Below are positions 7,327 to 17,008 of a stretch of DNA of 64,000 nucleotides, piece by piece. The translations under genes and the position numbers were made by a program. The first letter of the stretch is position 1. Each line of letters starts with the position of its first letter. Under the pieces are notes generated by a model. The model made no database searches. It was not told the DNA's origin and saw only the letters and a list, made by a program, of their open reading frames with translations. The stretch is from the NCBI RefSeq assembly GCF_014649795.1, contig NZ_BMTS01000004.1, positions 124,001 to 188,000 of the forward strand. The letters run 5' to 3'. Origin of the DNA: Streptomyces melanogenes. GTDB taxonomy: Bacteria > Actinomycetota > Actinomycetes > Streptomycetales > Streptomycetaceae.

Positions 7327-9186
7327 ATGAAGGTCGACAGCAGAGGCACCAACGAGAGCAAGAAGAAGAACAGTGACCGGGCCGGCAGTGATGTCCTGCT
7401 GCTGGTGCGGCAGTTGCCCCGGGCCGCCAAGGGGCTGACCTTCGCGCTCGCCGTGCTCGTCGTCGGGCAGGCCGCGGGCAGTGCGCTGCTGCCGCTGGCC
7501 ACCGGGCGGCTGGTGGCGGCGCTGACGGACGCCTCCAAGTCGATGCACGGCGTGACCGTCGGACTCGTGCTGCTCGGCGTGGTGCTCTTCCTCGACGTCG
7601 TGCTCGACCCGATCCGTACGATGCTCGCCTGGCGCCTCGGTACCGCGCTCGACGGGGCGACGGCCCAGACCACGGTCGACGGAGCCCTGCGCCCGGCCCA
7701 GATCGGCCACCTGGACGACGCGGACGTGGCCGACCGCATCGAGCGCGCCCGGGCCGTCGGCCTCGGCGCGCACCCCCCGGGGCAGGCGGTCACCGCGCTC
7801 GCCGGGCTGGTACCGCTGCGGCTGACCGGACTGGTGTCGGCCGTGCTGCTCGGCTGGGCCGGGCAGTGGTGGATGCCGGTCGTCCTGGGCTCCGCCTGGG
7901 TGGTCACCGGGCGCTGGCAGGAGAAGGAGATCGGACGGTCGGTCTCCGCGCACGCGGGCGAGACCGCGCAACTGCGCCGCGCCGCCTATCTGCGCGAGGT
8001 CGCCATCACGGCGCCCGCCGCCAAGGAGGTGCGCCTGTTCGGCCTGCGCTCCTGGCTGGTCGAGCGGTTCACCACGGCCTGGTGGGACGGCATGGTGCAG
8101 ATGCGCCGCGCCAGGGTCAGCCCGCGCCGCCACACCCTGGCGATCCTGCTGCTGCTCGCCGCGCACCTCGCGGTCGTCCTCCCGCTGGTCCACCAGGCCA
8201 CCCACGGCGAGCGGTCGGTGGAGCAACTGACCGTCGCCCTGCAGGCGTTGCTCGGGCTGTTCGCGCTCGGCTTCAGCGGGGACCTCCAGTGGATGTTGCA
8301 CACGGCGAGCGCCGCGATCCCGGCCGCGCTGGCGGTCGGCGAGCTGGAGACGGCCGGGGAGGCGGTGCGGCTCGGTGCGGCCGGGCTGCCGCGGGGGGAG
8401 ATCCGCTTCGAGAAGGTCGGCTTCGCCTACCCGGGCGGCCGCGGCCGGGTCCTCGACGGCCTCGACCTGGTCCTCCCGGCCGGCTCCTCGCTGGCGATCG
8501 TCGGGGACAACGGCGCGGGCAAGAGCACCCTCACCAAGCTCCTCGCCGGGCTCTATCTGCCCGACAGCGGCCGCATCACCGTCGACGGCCAGGACCTGCG
8601 CGCCCACGACCCCGAGGCCTGGCGCCGCCAACTCGCCGTGGTCTTCCAGGACTTCGTGCGCTACCCGTTCTCCGTACGCGACAACGTCGGCTTCGGCCGG
8701 ATCGAGACGACCGCTGATGACGAGGCGCTCACCGAGACCACCCGGCTCGGCGGCTTCCTCGGGGTGGAAGCTGAACTGCCCGGCGGCTGGGACACCTTGC
8801 TCAGCGGTGCCTACACCGACGGCACCGAGCTGTCCGGCGGGCAGTGGCAGCGCCTCGCGCTGAGCCGGGCCCTGTACGCGGTCCGGCACGGCGCCCGCGT
8901 GCTCGTCCTCGACGAACCCACCGCTCACCTCGACGTCCAGGCGGAACACGAGCTGTACGCCCGCTTCCTGGACATCACCGCCGGGCTGACCACCGTCCTC
9001 GTCTCGCACCGCTTCGCCACCGTCCGCCTCGCGGACCGCATCGCCGTCGTCCAGGACGGCCGGATCGGGGAGTACGGCACGCACGACGAACTGCTCGCCG
9101 CCGACGGCCGGTACGCACGGATGTTCCGCGTGCAGTCGCAGCCCTTCATGGAGCAGGGCGTACGGGAAGGAAGCAGCCGTGCGTAA
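7327..9186 (+). CDS. ABC exporter, fused membrane and ATPase domains (first of pair)
   Basis: About 619 residues: an N-terminal transmembrane region (hydrophobic stretches from about residue 35 to 310) and a C-terminal ATPase. Walker A is GDNGAGKS, the signature is LSGGQWQRLALSRAL, Walker B is VLVLDEPT and the H-loop is LVSHRFATV. The GGQWQ signature form is typical of bacteriocin/lantibiotic-type peptide exporters. ATG 7327 follows GGAGGTG; a longer GTG 7243 start is possible but adds a Pro-rich stretch. Its end overlaps the next gene by 8 bp, so translation is coupled and a heterodimer is likely. It follows the mini-ORF directly and is expected to export that locus's peptide product. Confidence 0.88.
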   Translation: MKVDSRGTNESKKKNSDRAGSDVLLLVRQLPRAAKGLTFALAVLVVGQAAGSALLPLATGRLVAALTDASKSMHGVTVGLVLLGVVLFLDVVLDPIRTMLAWRLGTALDGATAQTTVDGALRPAQIGHLDDADVADRIERARAVGLGAHPPGQAVTALAGLVPLRLTGLVSAVLLGWAGQWWMPVVLGSAWVVTGRWQEKEIGRSVSAHAGETAQLRRAAYLREVAITAPAAKEVRLFGLRSWLVERFTTAWWDGMVQMRRARVSPRRHTLAILLLLAAHLAVVLPLVHQATHGERSVEQLTVALQALLGLFALGFSGDLQWMLHTASAAIPAALAVGELETAGEAVRLGAAGLPRGEIRFEKVGFAYPGGRGRVLDGLDLVLPAGSSLAIVGDNGAGKSTLTKLLAGLYLPDSGRITVDGQDLRAHDPEAWRRQLAVVFQDFVRYPFSVRDNVGFGRIETTADDEALTETTRLGGFLGVEAELPGGWDTLLSGAYTDGTELSGGQWQRLALSRALYAVRHGARVLVLDEPTAHLDVQAEHELYARFLDITAGLTTVLVSHRFATVRLADRIAVVQDGRIGEYGTHDELLAADGRYARMFRVQSQPFMEQGVREGSSRA

Positions 9187-11119
9187 GAGCCTCGCAGCCA
9201 TCCGCCTCCTGATCGGGACCGCGGTCAAGGCTGACCCCCGGCGCGCCCTGGTCGTCCTGACCCTCTCCCCGCTGCTCAACGTGGTGGCGGCGCTCCAAGC
9301 CATGGGCCTCCAGTGGATGGTCGACGGCGCCAGCGGCCACAACCGCACCGAGGCGGTGCGCGGCGGGCTGCTGCTGCTCGGCGTCACCGTCTTCGTGCAC
9401 CAGGCCGCCGCGATCGCCACCGATCTGCGGCTGGTGCTCCAGCACCGCGTCGGCCTCGAATTCGACCGCAGGCTGATGGACCTGTGCTCGGCCCCGCCGC
9501 ACATCGGGCACTACCAGGACCCCGAGTTCCTCGACAGCGCCGAGGTGGTGCGCCAGCGGCGCGGGGAGTTCGGCACCGCGCTGGCCGCGCTGGTGGAGAA
9601 CGCGAACCTGGTGGCCCGGTTCCTGGGCGCGCTCATCCTCCTCGCGGGCGCACATCCGCTGCTCGCGCTGCTGCCGTTGACGATCGTGCCGCTGGCCGCC
9701 GCCAACCGTTGGCAGGCACGGCTCGTGGCCGGGGCCGAGCGGGCGGGCGCCGAGGCCGACCGCCGCCGCCGGGCCGTGTTCTCCCTGGCCACCGATCCGG
9801 CACCGGCCCGCGAGGTGCGGCTGTACCGGCTCGCCGGTGAGCTCTCGACGCGCCACCGGGACGCCTTCCTCGCGGCGAGCGGCCCGCGCGAGGCGGCCCG
9901 GGCCAAGGGCGCGGTCGCGGTCGCGGCGGGATGGCTGGTCTTCGCGGCGGCGCTCATCGGAGGGCTCTACCTCATCTCGCGCGCGGTGGTCGACGGAACC
10001 GGTTCGGCGGGCCAGGCGGTGCTGGTCCTGCTGCTCAGTACGCGGCTGGTCGGCGCGACCACCGGCCTCGGCTGGCTGATCGGTTGGCTGCGCCGCTCGC
10101 TCGACACGGTCGCGCTGTATCTGCGGCTGGTCGACTACGCGGGGGAGAGCGGGGCGCGGCAGGACACCGCGCGGCCGGGCCACGTACGGGAATCCGGAGG
10201 CGAACTCGTCCTGGACGGCGTCTCGTTCACGTACCCCGGCCGTACGGAACCGGCGCTCGGGCCCGTCGACCTGACCCTGCCCGCCGGGACCACCGTCGCG
10301 GTGGTCGGCGACAACGGGGCGGGCAAGTCCACGCTGATCGCGCTGCTGGCCGGGCTGCAACCGGTGTCGGCCGGGCGGATCACCTTCGGCGGCCAGGACC
10401 TGGCGGGGATGTCCGCGCAGGAGTGGTCGGCGCGGATCACGGCGTGCTTCCAGGACTTCTGCCGGTTCGAGCTGCTCGCCCGGGAGGCGGTCGGGCTCGG
10501 TGAGCTCGGGGCGCTGGACGACGAGGCGGCGGTGTGGGCCGCCCTGGAGTCGGCGGGGGCGGCCGACGTGGTGGCGGGGCTGGGCCGGGGGCTTGACACC
10601 CAGCTCGGCCGGACGTTCCCCGACGGCACGGACCTGTCGGCCGGGCAGTGGCAGAAGCTGGCGCTGGCCCGCGCCCGGATGCGCACCCGGCCCGCCCTCG
10701 TCCTCCTCGACGAGCCCGCCGCCAGCCTCGACCCGGACAGCGAGGCCGAGTTGCTCGGCAGGTATCTGCGGGCGGGCGCGTCCGGCCCGGCGACGATCAC
10801 CGTGATCGTGTCGCACCGGTTCACCACCGTGCGCGAAGCGGACCTGATCGTCGTCCTGGACGGCGGCCGGATCGTCGAACAGGGCACGCACACCGACCTG
10901 TTGGCGCGCGGCGGCCGCTACGCGGACATGTACGCGCTCCACGCCGCCGCCTACACCTCGGCCCCCGCCGCCTCAGCCGCGCAACACGGGCGGCAGGTCG
11001 CGGCGGGAGTGCACGCCGAGCTTGCGGTAGATCCGGGTGAGGTGGCTCTCGACGGTACGGACGGACACCGCGAGCCGGTGGGAGATCGCCCGGTCGGACA
11101 GACCACCGGCGGCCAGTGA
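9179..11119 (+). CDS. ABC exporter, fused membrane and ATPase domains (second of pair)
   Basis: 646 residues. The transmembrane part spans about residues 20-330. The ATPase has Walker A GDNGAGKS, an altered signature LSAGQWQKLALARA (Gly to Ala at position 3), Walker B LVLLDEPA and H-loop VSHRFTTV. A non-consensus signature in one subunit is common in heterodimeric exporters with one degenerate ATP site. GTG 9179 overlaps the stop of the first exporter gene. After the natural end of the ATPase (YADMYALHAAAY), about 50 further residues are read antisense to the LAL regulator gene, a 147-bp convergent overlap. That tail looks non-domain-like and may be an accidental extension. Confidence 0.87.
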   Translation: MRKSLAAIRLLIGTAVKADPRRALVVLTLSPLLNVVAALQAMGLQWMVDGASGHNRTEAVRGGLLLLGVTVFVHQAAAIATDLRLVLQHRVGLEFDRRLMDLCSAPPHIGHYQDPEFLDSAEVVRQRRGEFGTALAALVENANLVARFLGALILLAGAHPLLALLPLTIVPLAAANRWQARLVAGAERAGAEADRRRRAVFSLATDPAPAREVRLYRLAGELSTRHRDAFLAASGPREAARAKGAVAVAAGWLVFAAALIGGLYLISRAVVDGTGSAGQAVLVLLLSTRLVGATTGLGWLIGWLRRSLDTVALYLRLVDYAGESGARQDTARPGHVRESGGELVLDGVSFTYPGRTEPALGPVDLTLPAGTTVAVVGDNGAGKSTLIALLAGLQPVSAGRITFGGQDLAGMSAQEWSARITACFQDFCRFELLAREAVGLGELGALDDEAAVWAALESAGAADVVAGLGRGLDTQLGRTFPDGTDLSAGQWQKLALARARMRTRPALVLLDEPAASLDPDSEAELLGRYLRAGASGPATITVIVSHRFTTVREADLIVVLDGGRIVEQGTHTDLLARGGRYADMYALHAAAYTSAPAASAAQHGRQVAAGVHAELAVDPGEVALDGTDGHREPVGDRPVGQTTGGQ

Positions 11120-13516
11120 GGCGATCTCCACCTCGCGGGTGGTGAGCGCGACCGGCTGGGCGGGCGGCGGAGCCACCCCGAGCCGCTCGCGCAGCCGGCC
11201 CACCAGCACCACGGCGTCGCCCCGGCGGCTGCCGCCCTGCTGCTGGAGCGTGGCGGCCGCGCGCTCCGCGAGCCGCCACGCCTGGGTGCTGAGGCCGAGC
11301 GCGTCGAGGCGTACGGCGTGGTCGAGCAGTTCCGTACCGGCGCCTCGGGCCAGAGCGAGCACGGCCTCCGCGCCCGTGACGAGGCGGGGCGCGTCGACGT
11401 GGCGGACGACCTCGGCCAGCCGGTCGAGGACGGCGGGCGGCGGTCCTGCGGGGCCCAGCCACGCCGCGTAGGTCAGGTACTCGGCCTCCACCGCCCAGCA
11501 CCCGGCCTCCCGTGCCGCGTCCACGGCGGCCCGCATCGAGACCGCCGCGCCCGCCGTGTCGCCGCGCGCGGCCGCGATCACCGCGGCCGCCCGGTGCACT
11601 TGGCCGGGAACCACCGCCACCCGGTCCGACCAGCAGGGGGCGATGGCCTGCTCGGCGCAGTCGGGGCGCTGCTCCTCGGCCAGGCAGATGGCGAGCCAGC
11701 TGGAGGCCTCGGTCAGGAACAGGCGGGGGCCGCCCGCCTGTTGGACCACCGCCTCGCGCAGCCGTGCCATCGCGTCCGTACGAAGGCCGCGCACCCACTG
11801 GAGGTAGCCGCCGAGCAACGCCCCCTCCCCGCCGGGCGGCAGGCCCTGGACCGGGCGGCGGCCGATGGGTCTGCGCAGGTCGGAGGCGGGCCACAGCTGT
11901 GCGAAGGCGCGCAGCGAGGGGGCGAGGTCGGGCAGGTAGGACGGCAGGGCCCGGTCCGGGGACGGGTCCTCGGCCAGCGTCGCGGCGTCCGCCGTACGGC
12001 CGGTGAGCGCGAGGGAGGCGGCGAGCGCCAGCCGGGCGGCGGCGACTCCGGGGCCGTGGGAGGCCTGGTGCAGGACCCGCTCGGCGAGCCGCGCCGCCGC
12101 GCCGGTGCGGCCGCCGAAGAGCAGGACCAGGGAGTGGACGCCGTCCAGCGCGGCCTGGGCGCTGGGCGCCGTCGCCTCGGCGCGCAGGGCGACGAGTTCG
12201 TCGGCGGCGCCCGCCGGGTCGCGGTCCGCCCAGCAGCGGTGGGCGGCGAGGGCCGTGGCGAGGCGCAGCCGGCCGCTGGGTGTGGTCGCCGCCTCACGCG
12301 TTCGCTCGAGCACCTTGCGGGCCTGCGCGGTGTCCCCCAGCTCGACCAGCGCGTGCGCCAGCGGTACGGCGGCGGCGCTGGAGCGTTCGAGCGCCCGGCG
12401 TGCGAAGCGGCAGGCCAGCTCGGGGTCCTGGCGGCAAACCGTTTCCGCGGCCCGGATCAGCAGCGCCGAGTCGACCGGGCCATGGGCGTCGAGCTGCCAC
12501 CGGGCTCGGGTCACCGGGTCGGGGCCACTCGGGGTGCAGGCGTCGAGCAGGGCCGCGGCGAGCCGTCGGCGCCGCAGCCGGGGCAGCCGGTGGCGCAGCG
12601 CCGCACCCAGCATCGGCTGGCCGAGCCGGACCAGGATCTGCCCGCCGAGCTCCACCGTGCACAGCAGGCCCTGCTCCTCCAGGCTCTCCACGACGTCCGG
12701 GGCGACCGCCTCCAGTACGGGCAGGGAGAGCGGCTCGCCCAGGGCGACCGCCGCCAGCGCGTCCTGGTGGCGCGGGTCGAGGCCGCGCAGCTCGCGCTCG
12801 AAGAGTTCGGCCAGCCGGGGCGGCACGCTCAGCGGGCCCCGCCACCACCACAGGCCGCCCGCGCTGACCAGGCGGCGCGTGGCGCGGCCGTGGCGGACCA
12901 GTTCGGTGAGGAAGAGCGGATTCCCGCCGGTCCACTGGTAGAGCAGGTCGACCGTGGGGTGGGCGGCGGCGCCTTCCATCAGCGCGTGCACGAGGCGGCC
13001 CGTGTCGGCGGGGCCGAACGGCGCGATGTCGAAGCGCTCCAGATAGCTGTCCTTCCAGAGCGCGACGACGGCGTCGGAGGCGGGCAGTCCCGACTGCGCG
13101 GAGACGACGAGGCGCAGGTTCCCGTCACCGGCCAGGCTCAGTGTCAGAGCGGCGGAGGCGTCGTCGAGGTGGTGGACGTCGTCGATGACCAGCACCGGGG
13201 TGCGCCGGCCCGCGCGGCGGGCGAGCTCGGCGCCCAGCAGACCGTACGCCTGGCCGTGGTCGAGGCGGCCGCCGACGCCGAGCAGCCCGCGGAAGACCCC
13301 GAACGGAACCTGGCGGCTCGCCTCGGTGGCGGCTGTCCAGACGACTTCGAAGCGGGAGGCGCCGAGCTGTGCGGTGACGGCCGTGAGCAGGGCCGTCCTG
13401 CCGACCCCGGCGGGTCCGACGACCGCGGCCCCTTTCCTGGCCAGGACGGCCCCCAGCACCTGTTTCCGCTCCTGCTCCCTGGCGACGAACGTCCCCGGTA
13501 CCAGGTCGTACGGCAT
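10973..13516 (-). CDS. LuxR family regulator of the large ATP-binding (LAL) type
   Basis: 847 residues. The N-terminal AAA-type ATPase has Walker A GPAGVGRT (residues 34-41) and Walker [13 protein letters not shown]; the invariant Walker A Lys is Arg (residue 40). A long helical, TPR-like middle follows. The C-terminal LuxR helix-turn-helix is [20 protein letters not shown] followed by [22 protein letters not shown] 13516 has GGGGGGAA upstream and fits better than the two earlier Met codons. LAL proteins commonly activate secondary-metabolite clusters. This one closes the radical SAM/exporter locus and probably controls it, but that link is positional only. Confidence 0.88.
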   Translation of the reverse strand: MPYDLVPGTFVAREQERKQVLGAVLARKGAAVVGPAGVGRTALLTAVTAQLGASRFEVVWTAATEASRQVPFGVFRGLLGVGGRLDHGQAYGLLGAELARRAGRRTPVLVIDDVHHLDDASAALTLSLAGDGNLRLVVSAQSGLPASDAVVALWKDSYLERFDIAPFGPADTGRLVHALMEGAAAHPTVDLLYQWTGGNPLFLTELVRHGRATRRLVSAGGLWWWRGPLSVPPRLAELFERELRGLDPRHQDALAAVALGEPLSLPVLEAVAPDVVESLEEQGLLCTVELGGQILVRLGQPMLGAALRHRLPRLRRRRLAAALLDACTPSGPDPVTRARWQLDAHGPVDSALLIRAAETVCRQDPELACRFARRALERSSAAAVPLAHALVELGDTAQARKVLERTREAATTPSGRLRLATALAAHRCWADRDPAGAADELVALRAEATAPSAQAALDGVHSLVLLFGGRTGAAARLAERVLHQASHGPGVAAARLALAASLALTGRTADAATLAEDPSPDRALPSYLPDLAPSLRAFAQLWPASDLRRPIGRRPVQGLPPGGEGALLGGYLQWVRGLRTDAMARLREAVVQQAGGPRLFLTEASSWLAICLAEEQRPDCAEQAIAPCWSDRVAVVPGQVHRAAAVIAAARGDTAGAAVSMRAAVDAAREAGCWAVEAEYLTYAAWLGPAGPPPAVLDRLAEVVRHVDAPRLVTGAEAVLALARGAGTELLDHAVRLDALGLSTQAWRLAERAAATLQQQGGSRRGDAVVLVGRLRERLGVAPPPAQPVALTTREVEIASLAAGGLSDRAISHRLAVSVRTVESHLTRIYRKLGVHSRRDLPPVLRG

Positions 13517-13716
13517 CGTTCCCCCCGCGCAGGCCATCGGGCTTCCCGCGTACAACAAGCTCCCGCATGGAGCGGGGATACCGCGTTTTCCGGCTTCCCT
13601 TTGGCCGGAACTGTGTCAGGAAGGTCGGATTCCGGTCCCTCCCGCTTGCCGGAGGGTCACGCTGTGTACACCTGGATCCGGCCCTCGGCGGCTGCCCGCC
13701 GAGGGCCGGTCCCGGG

Positions 13717-14022
13717 TCACCAGCTCGACTTGCGCACCCCGGGCAGGAGTCCGGCGTGGGCCTGCGCGCGGACGTTGATCCGGGAGAGGCCGAACGTACG
13801 CAGATGGCCGCGGGGGCGGCCGTCGATCGAGTCCCGGTTGCGGACGCGGGTGGCACTAGCGTCACGGGGCTGGCGGGCCAGCTCGGCTCGGGCCGCTTCG
13901 CGCTCCTCGTCGGAGCTGCGGGGGTCGCGGACGATCGCCTTCAGGGCGGCCCGCCGGACCGCGTACCGGGCCACGACCACACGGCGCCGCTCGTTCTTGG
14001 CGATCTTGCTCTTCTTGGCCAT
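13717..14022 (-). CDS. rpsN: zinc-independent 30S ribosomal protein S14
   Basis: 101 residues starting [14 protein letters not shown] and ending GVRKSSW, the long S14 form that lacks the CxxC zinc knuckles of the short type. It replaces the zinc-binding S14 when zinc is scarce. The start codon overlaps the L28 stop (TGATG), so the two genes are one transcript running away from the Zur site. Its partner genes on the other strand are L33, L31, the CobW-like gene and S18, as in the S. coelicolor Zur regulon. Confidence 0.96.
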   Translation of the reverse strand: MAKKSKIAKNERRRVVVARYAVRRAALKAIVRDPRSSDEEREAARAELARQPRDASATRVRNRDSIDGRPRGHLRTFGLSRINVRAQAHAGLLPGVRKSSW

Positions 14023-14258
14023 CAGACCTTGGCTCCACGGGCCCGGATGCGAGCCACGGCCCGCTCGATGCCGATGGTGTCGACGGTCTTGACGCCCTTG
14101 GCGCTGAGGGTGAGGCGCACATGGCGGCGCTCGCTGGGCAGCCAGTACCGCTTGTGCTGGATGTTCGGGTCGAACCGGCGCCGGGTGCGGCGGTGGGAGT
14201 GCGAGACGGCGTTGCCGAACCCGGGCTCGCGGCCGGTGAGTTGGCAGTGGGCGGACAT
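14022..14258 (-). CDS. rpmB: zinc-independent 50S ribosomal protein L28
   Basis: 78 residues with the L28 signature [20 protein letters not shown]. The zinc ligands are lost: only one Cys (residue 5) remains in the N-terminal strand where the zinc form has a CxxC pair. It is the first gene of the leftward arm of the cassette. Expected to be repressed by Zur when zinc is plentiful and to substitute for the zinc-binding paralogue elsewhere in the genome. Confidence 0.96.
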   Translation of the reverse strand: MSAHCQLTGREPGFGNAVSHSHRRTRRRFDPNIQHKRYWLPSERRHVRLTLSAKGVKTVDTIGIERAVARIRARGAKV

Positions 14259-14305
14259 GGGAGAGGGGCTCCTTCGTGGCCGACGGTGTTCCGTACGTCA
14301 CCACC

Positions 14306-14336
14306 TTAACGGTAATGAAAACCATTTCGGTATAGT
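14306..14336. promoter_or_regulatory. Zur box overlapping the rpmG promoter
   Basis: The divergent intergenic region is AT-rich against its surroundings and contains GGTAATGAAAACCATTTCGG, with imperfect arms TAATGAAA/TTTCGGTA around the centre, as in actinobacterial Zur operators. It sits directly between TAACGG (14307-14312, possible -35) and TATAGT (14331-14336, -10), so bound repressor would block polymerase. The TATAGT is only 7 bases from the L33 ATG, which implies a leaderless or nearly leaderless mRNA. Confidence 0.75.
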
Positions 14337-14343
14337 GGTCGTC

Positions 14344-14508
14344 ATGGCACGCAACGAACTGCGCCCGGTGATCAAGCTGCGCTCGACCGCAGGCACCGGC
14401 TTCACCTACGTCACCCGCAAGAACCGCCGTAACGATCCCGACCGGCTCACGCTGCGCAAGTACGACCCGGTCGTAGGCCGTCACGTCGACTTCCGAGAGG
14501 AGCGCTGA
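14344..14508 (+). CDS. rpmG: zinc-independent 50S ribosomal protein L33
   Basis: 54 residues, [20 protein letters not shown] through [18 protein letters not shown]. It has no cysteines, unlike the CxxC zinc-ribbon L33. It is the first gene of the rightward arm, probably translated from a leaderless transcript because the -10 hexamer lies 7 bases before ATG. It is followed after 5 bases by the L31 gene. Confidence 0.96.
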   Translation: MARNELRPVIKLRSTAGTGFTYVTRKNRRNDPDRLTLRKYDPVVGRHVDFREER

Positions 14509-14513
14509 GCCCC

Positions 14514-14765
14514 ATGAAGCCCGGTATCCACCCCCCGTACGGTCCGGTCGTCTTCCGCGACCGCGCCGCCGGATTCGCCTTCCTGACCAGGTCCACCGCC
14601 ACCAGCGAGAAGACCATCGACTGGGACGACGGCCACACCTACCCCGTCATCGACGTGGAGGTCTCCTCCGCGAGCCACCCCTTCTACACCGGCACCGCGC
14701 GCGTCCTGGACACCGCCGGCCGCGTGGAGCGCTTCCAGCGCCGCTACGGAGGTACGTCCCGGTGA
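14514..14765 (+). CDS. rpmE2: 50S ribosomal protein L31 type B (zinc-independent)
   Basis: 83 residues, [20 protein letters not shown], with the type B pattern ([24 protein letters not shown]). The Cys ligands of type A L31 are absent. GAGAGG lies upstream inside the end of the L33 gene. Its stop overlaps the start of the CobW-like gene by 4 bp, which couples their translation. Confidence 0.95.
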   Translation: MKPGIHPPYGPVVFRDRAAGFAFLTRSTATSEKTIDWDDGHTYPVIDVEVSSASHPFYTGTARVLDTAGRVERFQRRYGGTSR

Positions 14766-15937
14766 GCCCCGCACACCCGCGGCTGCCCGTCGTCCTGGTC
14801 GCCGGGCTGCACGCGGCCGTGCGCCGGGCGGCCGTGGACGAGCTGCTGCTCGCGTCGCCCGGTGCCCAGGTCCTGCACCACGACCTGAGCACCGCGCGCG
14901 ACGGCGTGGTGCGGGCGAGCGTGTGGGGCGCGGCCGGCACGACCCGTACGCACGAGACGCCGCTGGTCAACGACTGCGCGTGCTGTGCCCTGCGCGAGGA
15001 CCTGGTGCCCGAGCTGCTCCGCCTCGCCGACAGCGGCACCTGCTCGCTGGCGGTGGTGGAGCTGTGGGACTCCGTGGAGCCCAAGGTGATGGCCGAGGTC
15101 GTCGTCGGCACCCCGGTCGGCGACCGGCACTGCGGCGCGGTGCTCGACGTCGTGGGCGTCGTCACCGCCGTCGACCCCGAGCTGCTCCTGTCGAGCCTGG
15201 GCTGCGGCGACGACCTCGCCGAGCACGGGCTCGCGGCGGCGCCGAGCGACGAGCGCACGGTCGCGGACACCCTGGCCCGCCAGCTGGAGTACGCGAACGT
15301 GCTCGCCCTCGCCGCGTCCGAGTTCCCCGACCCGGCCGACCTCGCCCTGCTCGGCCAACTCCACTCCACCGCCCGGCGGGTGACCGTGGGGGAGGGCGGC
15401 CTCGCGGCCGCCGCGCGGGGCGGGTTCGACGTACGGGCGGCGGCCGAACGCCAGCATCCCGCATGTGCGCTGCTGCCCCAGGAGGCTGACGAGCACGGGG
15501 TCGCCACCGTGGTGTGGCACCGCACCCGGCCCTTTCACCCGGCCCGGCTCCACGCCGCCCTGGAGGACCTGACCTGCGCGGCCGCGCGCAGCCGGGGCCG
15601 GTTCTGGCTCGCCGACCGGCCGGACACGCTGCTGATGTGGGACGCGGCCGGGGGCGCGCTCTGCGTGGAGGAGGCGGGGCCCTGGCTCGCCGCACTGCCC
15701 GACGCCGCCTGGGAGTTGGTGCCCCCGGCCCGCCGGGTCGCCGCCGCCCTGGACTGGCACCCCGACCACGGCGACCGCGCCCAGCACCTCACCTTCACCT
15801 CGCCCGGCCTCGACCGCGACGGGCTGCTTCGGGCCCTGGAGGGCTGTCTGCTCACCGACGCCGAGTACGCGGCGGGCCCCGAGTCCTGGCAGCACCTGCC
15901 GCACGCCTTCGACGACCTGCTCGCCCCCGTCCGCTGA
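14762..15937 (+). CDS. CobW/COG0523-like metal-homeostasis protein lacking Walker A
   Basis: 391 residues. The COG0523 metal-binding CxCC motif is present as [12 protein letters not shown] (Cys72, Cys74, Cys75), followed by a [16 protein letters not shown] segment and a C-terminal CobW_C-like part ([22 protein letters not shown]). The position of the P-loop, normally GxxGxGKT, reads GLHAAVRR (residues 15-22), so nucleotide binding in the family's manner is doubtful. These proteins serve as zinc chaperones or in zinc-scarcity adaptation. Position inside the Zur cassette, overlapping L31 and 29 bases before S18, supports a zinc role. Confidence 0.88.
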   Translation: MSPAHPRLPVVLVAGLHAAVRRAAVDELLLASPGAQVLHHDLSTARDGVVRASVWGAAGTTRTHETPLVNDCACCALREDLVPELLRLADSGTCSLAVVELWDSVEPKVMAEVVVGTPVGDRHCGAVLDVVGVVTAVDPELLLSSLGCGDDLAEHGLAAAPSDERTVADTLARQLEYANVLALAASEFPDPADLALLGQLHSTARRVTVGEGGLAAAARGGFDVRAAAERQHPACALLPQEADEHGVATVVWHRTRPFHPARLHAALEDLTCAAARSRGRFWLADRPDTLLMWDAAGGALCVEEAGPWLAALPDAAWELVPPARRVAAALDWHPDHGDRAQHLTFTSPGLDRDGLLRALEGCLLTDAEYAAGPESWQHLPHAFDDLLAPVR

Positions 15938-15966
15938 ACGGGGCACGACCTCTTACGGAGTACGAC

Positions 15967-16209
15967 ATGCGTTCCCGCCACCTCACCGACAAGAAGCAGG
16001 CCAAGCGCCCCAACCCGCTGGACGCGGCGGGCATCACCTACATCGACTACAAGGACACCGACCTGCTGCGGAAGTTCCTCTCCGACCGAGGCAAGATCCG
16101 CAGCCGCCGCGTCACCCGGGTCACCGCCCAGCAGCAGCGCGAACTCGCCCGCGCGATCAAGAACGCCCGGGAGATGGCCCTGATCCCGTACGCCTCGACG
16201 GCCCGCTGA
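15967..16209 (+). CDS. rpsR: zinc-independent 30S ribosomal protein S18
   Basis: 80 residues, [20 protein letters not shown], with the S18 core [19 protein letters not shown], then [20 protein letters not shown]. Cysteines found in the zinc-binding form are missing. It is the last gene of the rightward arm of the Zur cassette. Confidence 0.96.
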   Translation: MRSRHLTDKKQAKRPNPLDAAGITYIDYKDTDLLRKFLSDRGKIRSRRVTRVTAQQQRELARAIKNAREMALIPYASTAR

Positions 16210-16288
16210 CCGCCCAGCGGTGCGATCGTTTTCGGGCACGTGGCGCGAGTCCCTGCCACTAGGCGGGTGAGCGCCTAGTCTCGGGGGT

Positions 16289-17008
16289 GTGCTGCGAATC
16301 GTCGATCATCTCGTCGGCCGGGGGCCGCTGCGGATCTGTGCCCATGTGCCGGAGGCCGACGGGCCGGGTGACCTCACCGGGCTGCGGGTGCTCCTGACCG
16401 GCGATGTCCTCGCGCGCGTCGTCGAGCTGCGCGGCCGGGCCGTCCTGACGGGGCGGACCGGCCCGCGCGTCCCGGGCGTCGCCGCCACCGGCATCCACCC
16501 CGCCGACGCCGAGGGCACGCCGGAGGAGCTCGCCGACGCCCTGGGCGGGCCACCGGCCCTGCAACTGAGCGGCCGTGCGTACGAGGGCGGGGGCGGCGCG
16601 TTCGTACAGATCGCTGAGGCGCGGGCGAGCGGGAGCGCGGACCTGGAAGGGGACGCGCTCGCCGTGCGTCTGTTGCTGCTCGACCGTCCGTACCACGAGC
16701 CCGTCACGGTCACGGCCGAAGACGTCGAGGGCGCCGAACGGCTCCTCGCGCAGTGGCGGAGTGCCGTGGCGGGCTGGGCCGAGGAGCCGTCCAAGCCGCT
16801 CGTCGCCGAGCTGGAGCGCACGGCCCGCGCCGGGCTGGAGGACAGCCTGGACACCGCCGCCGTGCTGCGGCTCCTGCGCGGACTCGCGGCGGACGCCGAT
16901 GTTCCGGCGGGCGCCAAGTTCGAGACGTTCGCCCGGCTCGACCGCGTCCTCGGGCTGGAGCTGACCCGCGAGATCGGCAAGGCGCCCGCCGCCGGGGCGC
17001 GGGCGTGA
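16289..17008 (+). CDS. cysteinyl-tRNA-synthetase-related small protein
   Basis: 239 residues. The segment RVLLTGDVLARVVELRGRAVLTG resembles the catalytic-domain start of cysteinyl-tRNA synthetase-like enzymes, and the C-terminal helical part (ELERTARAGLEDSLDTAAVL, then AKFETFARLDRVLGLEL) resembles the DALR-like helical domain. HIGH and KMSKS motifs are not present, so it is not a functional synthetase. GTG 16289 starts the frame. Its stop overlaps the SixA start by 3 bp, suggesting co-translation. Function unknown; the assignment to this family is from memory and moderate. Confidence 0.6.
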   Translation: MLRIVDHLVGRGPLRICAHVPEADGPGDLTGLRVLLTGDVLARVVELRGRAVLTGRTGPRVPGVAATGIHPADAEGTPEELADALGGPPALQLSGRAYEGGGGAFVQIAEARASGSADLEGDALAVRLLLLDRPYHEPVTVTAEDVEGAERLLAQWRSAVAGWAEEPSKPLVAELERTARAGLEDSLDTAAVLRLLRGLAADADVPAGAKFETFARLDRVLGLELTREIGKAPAAGARA

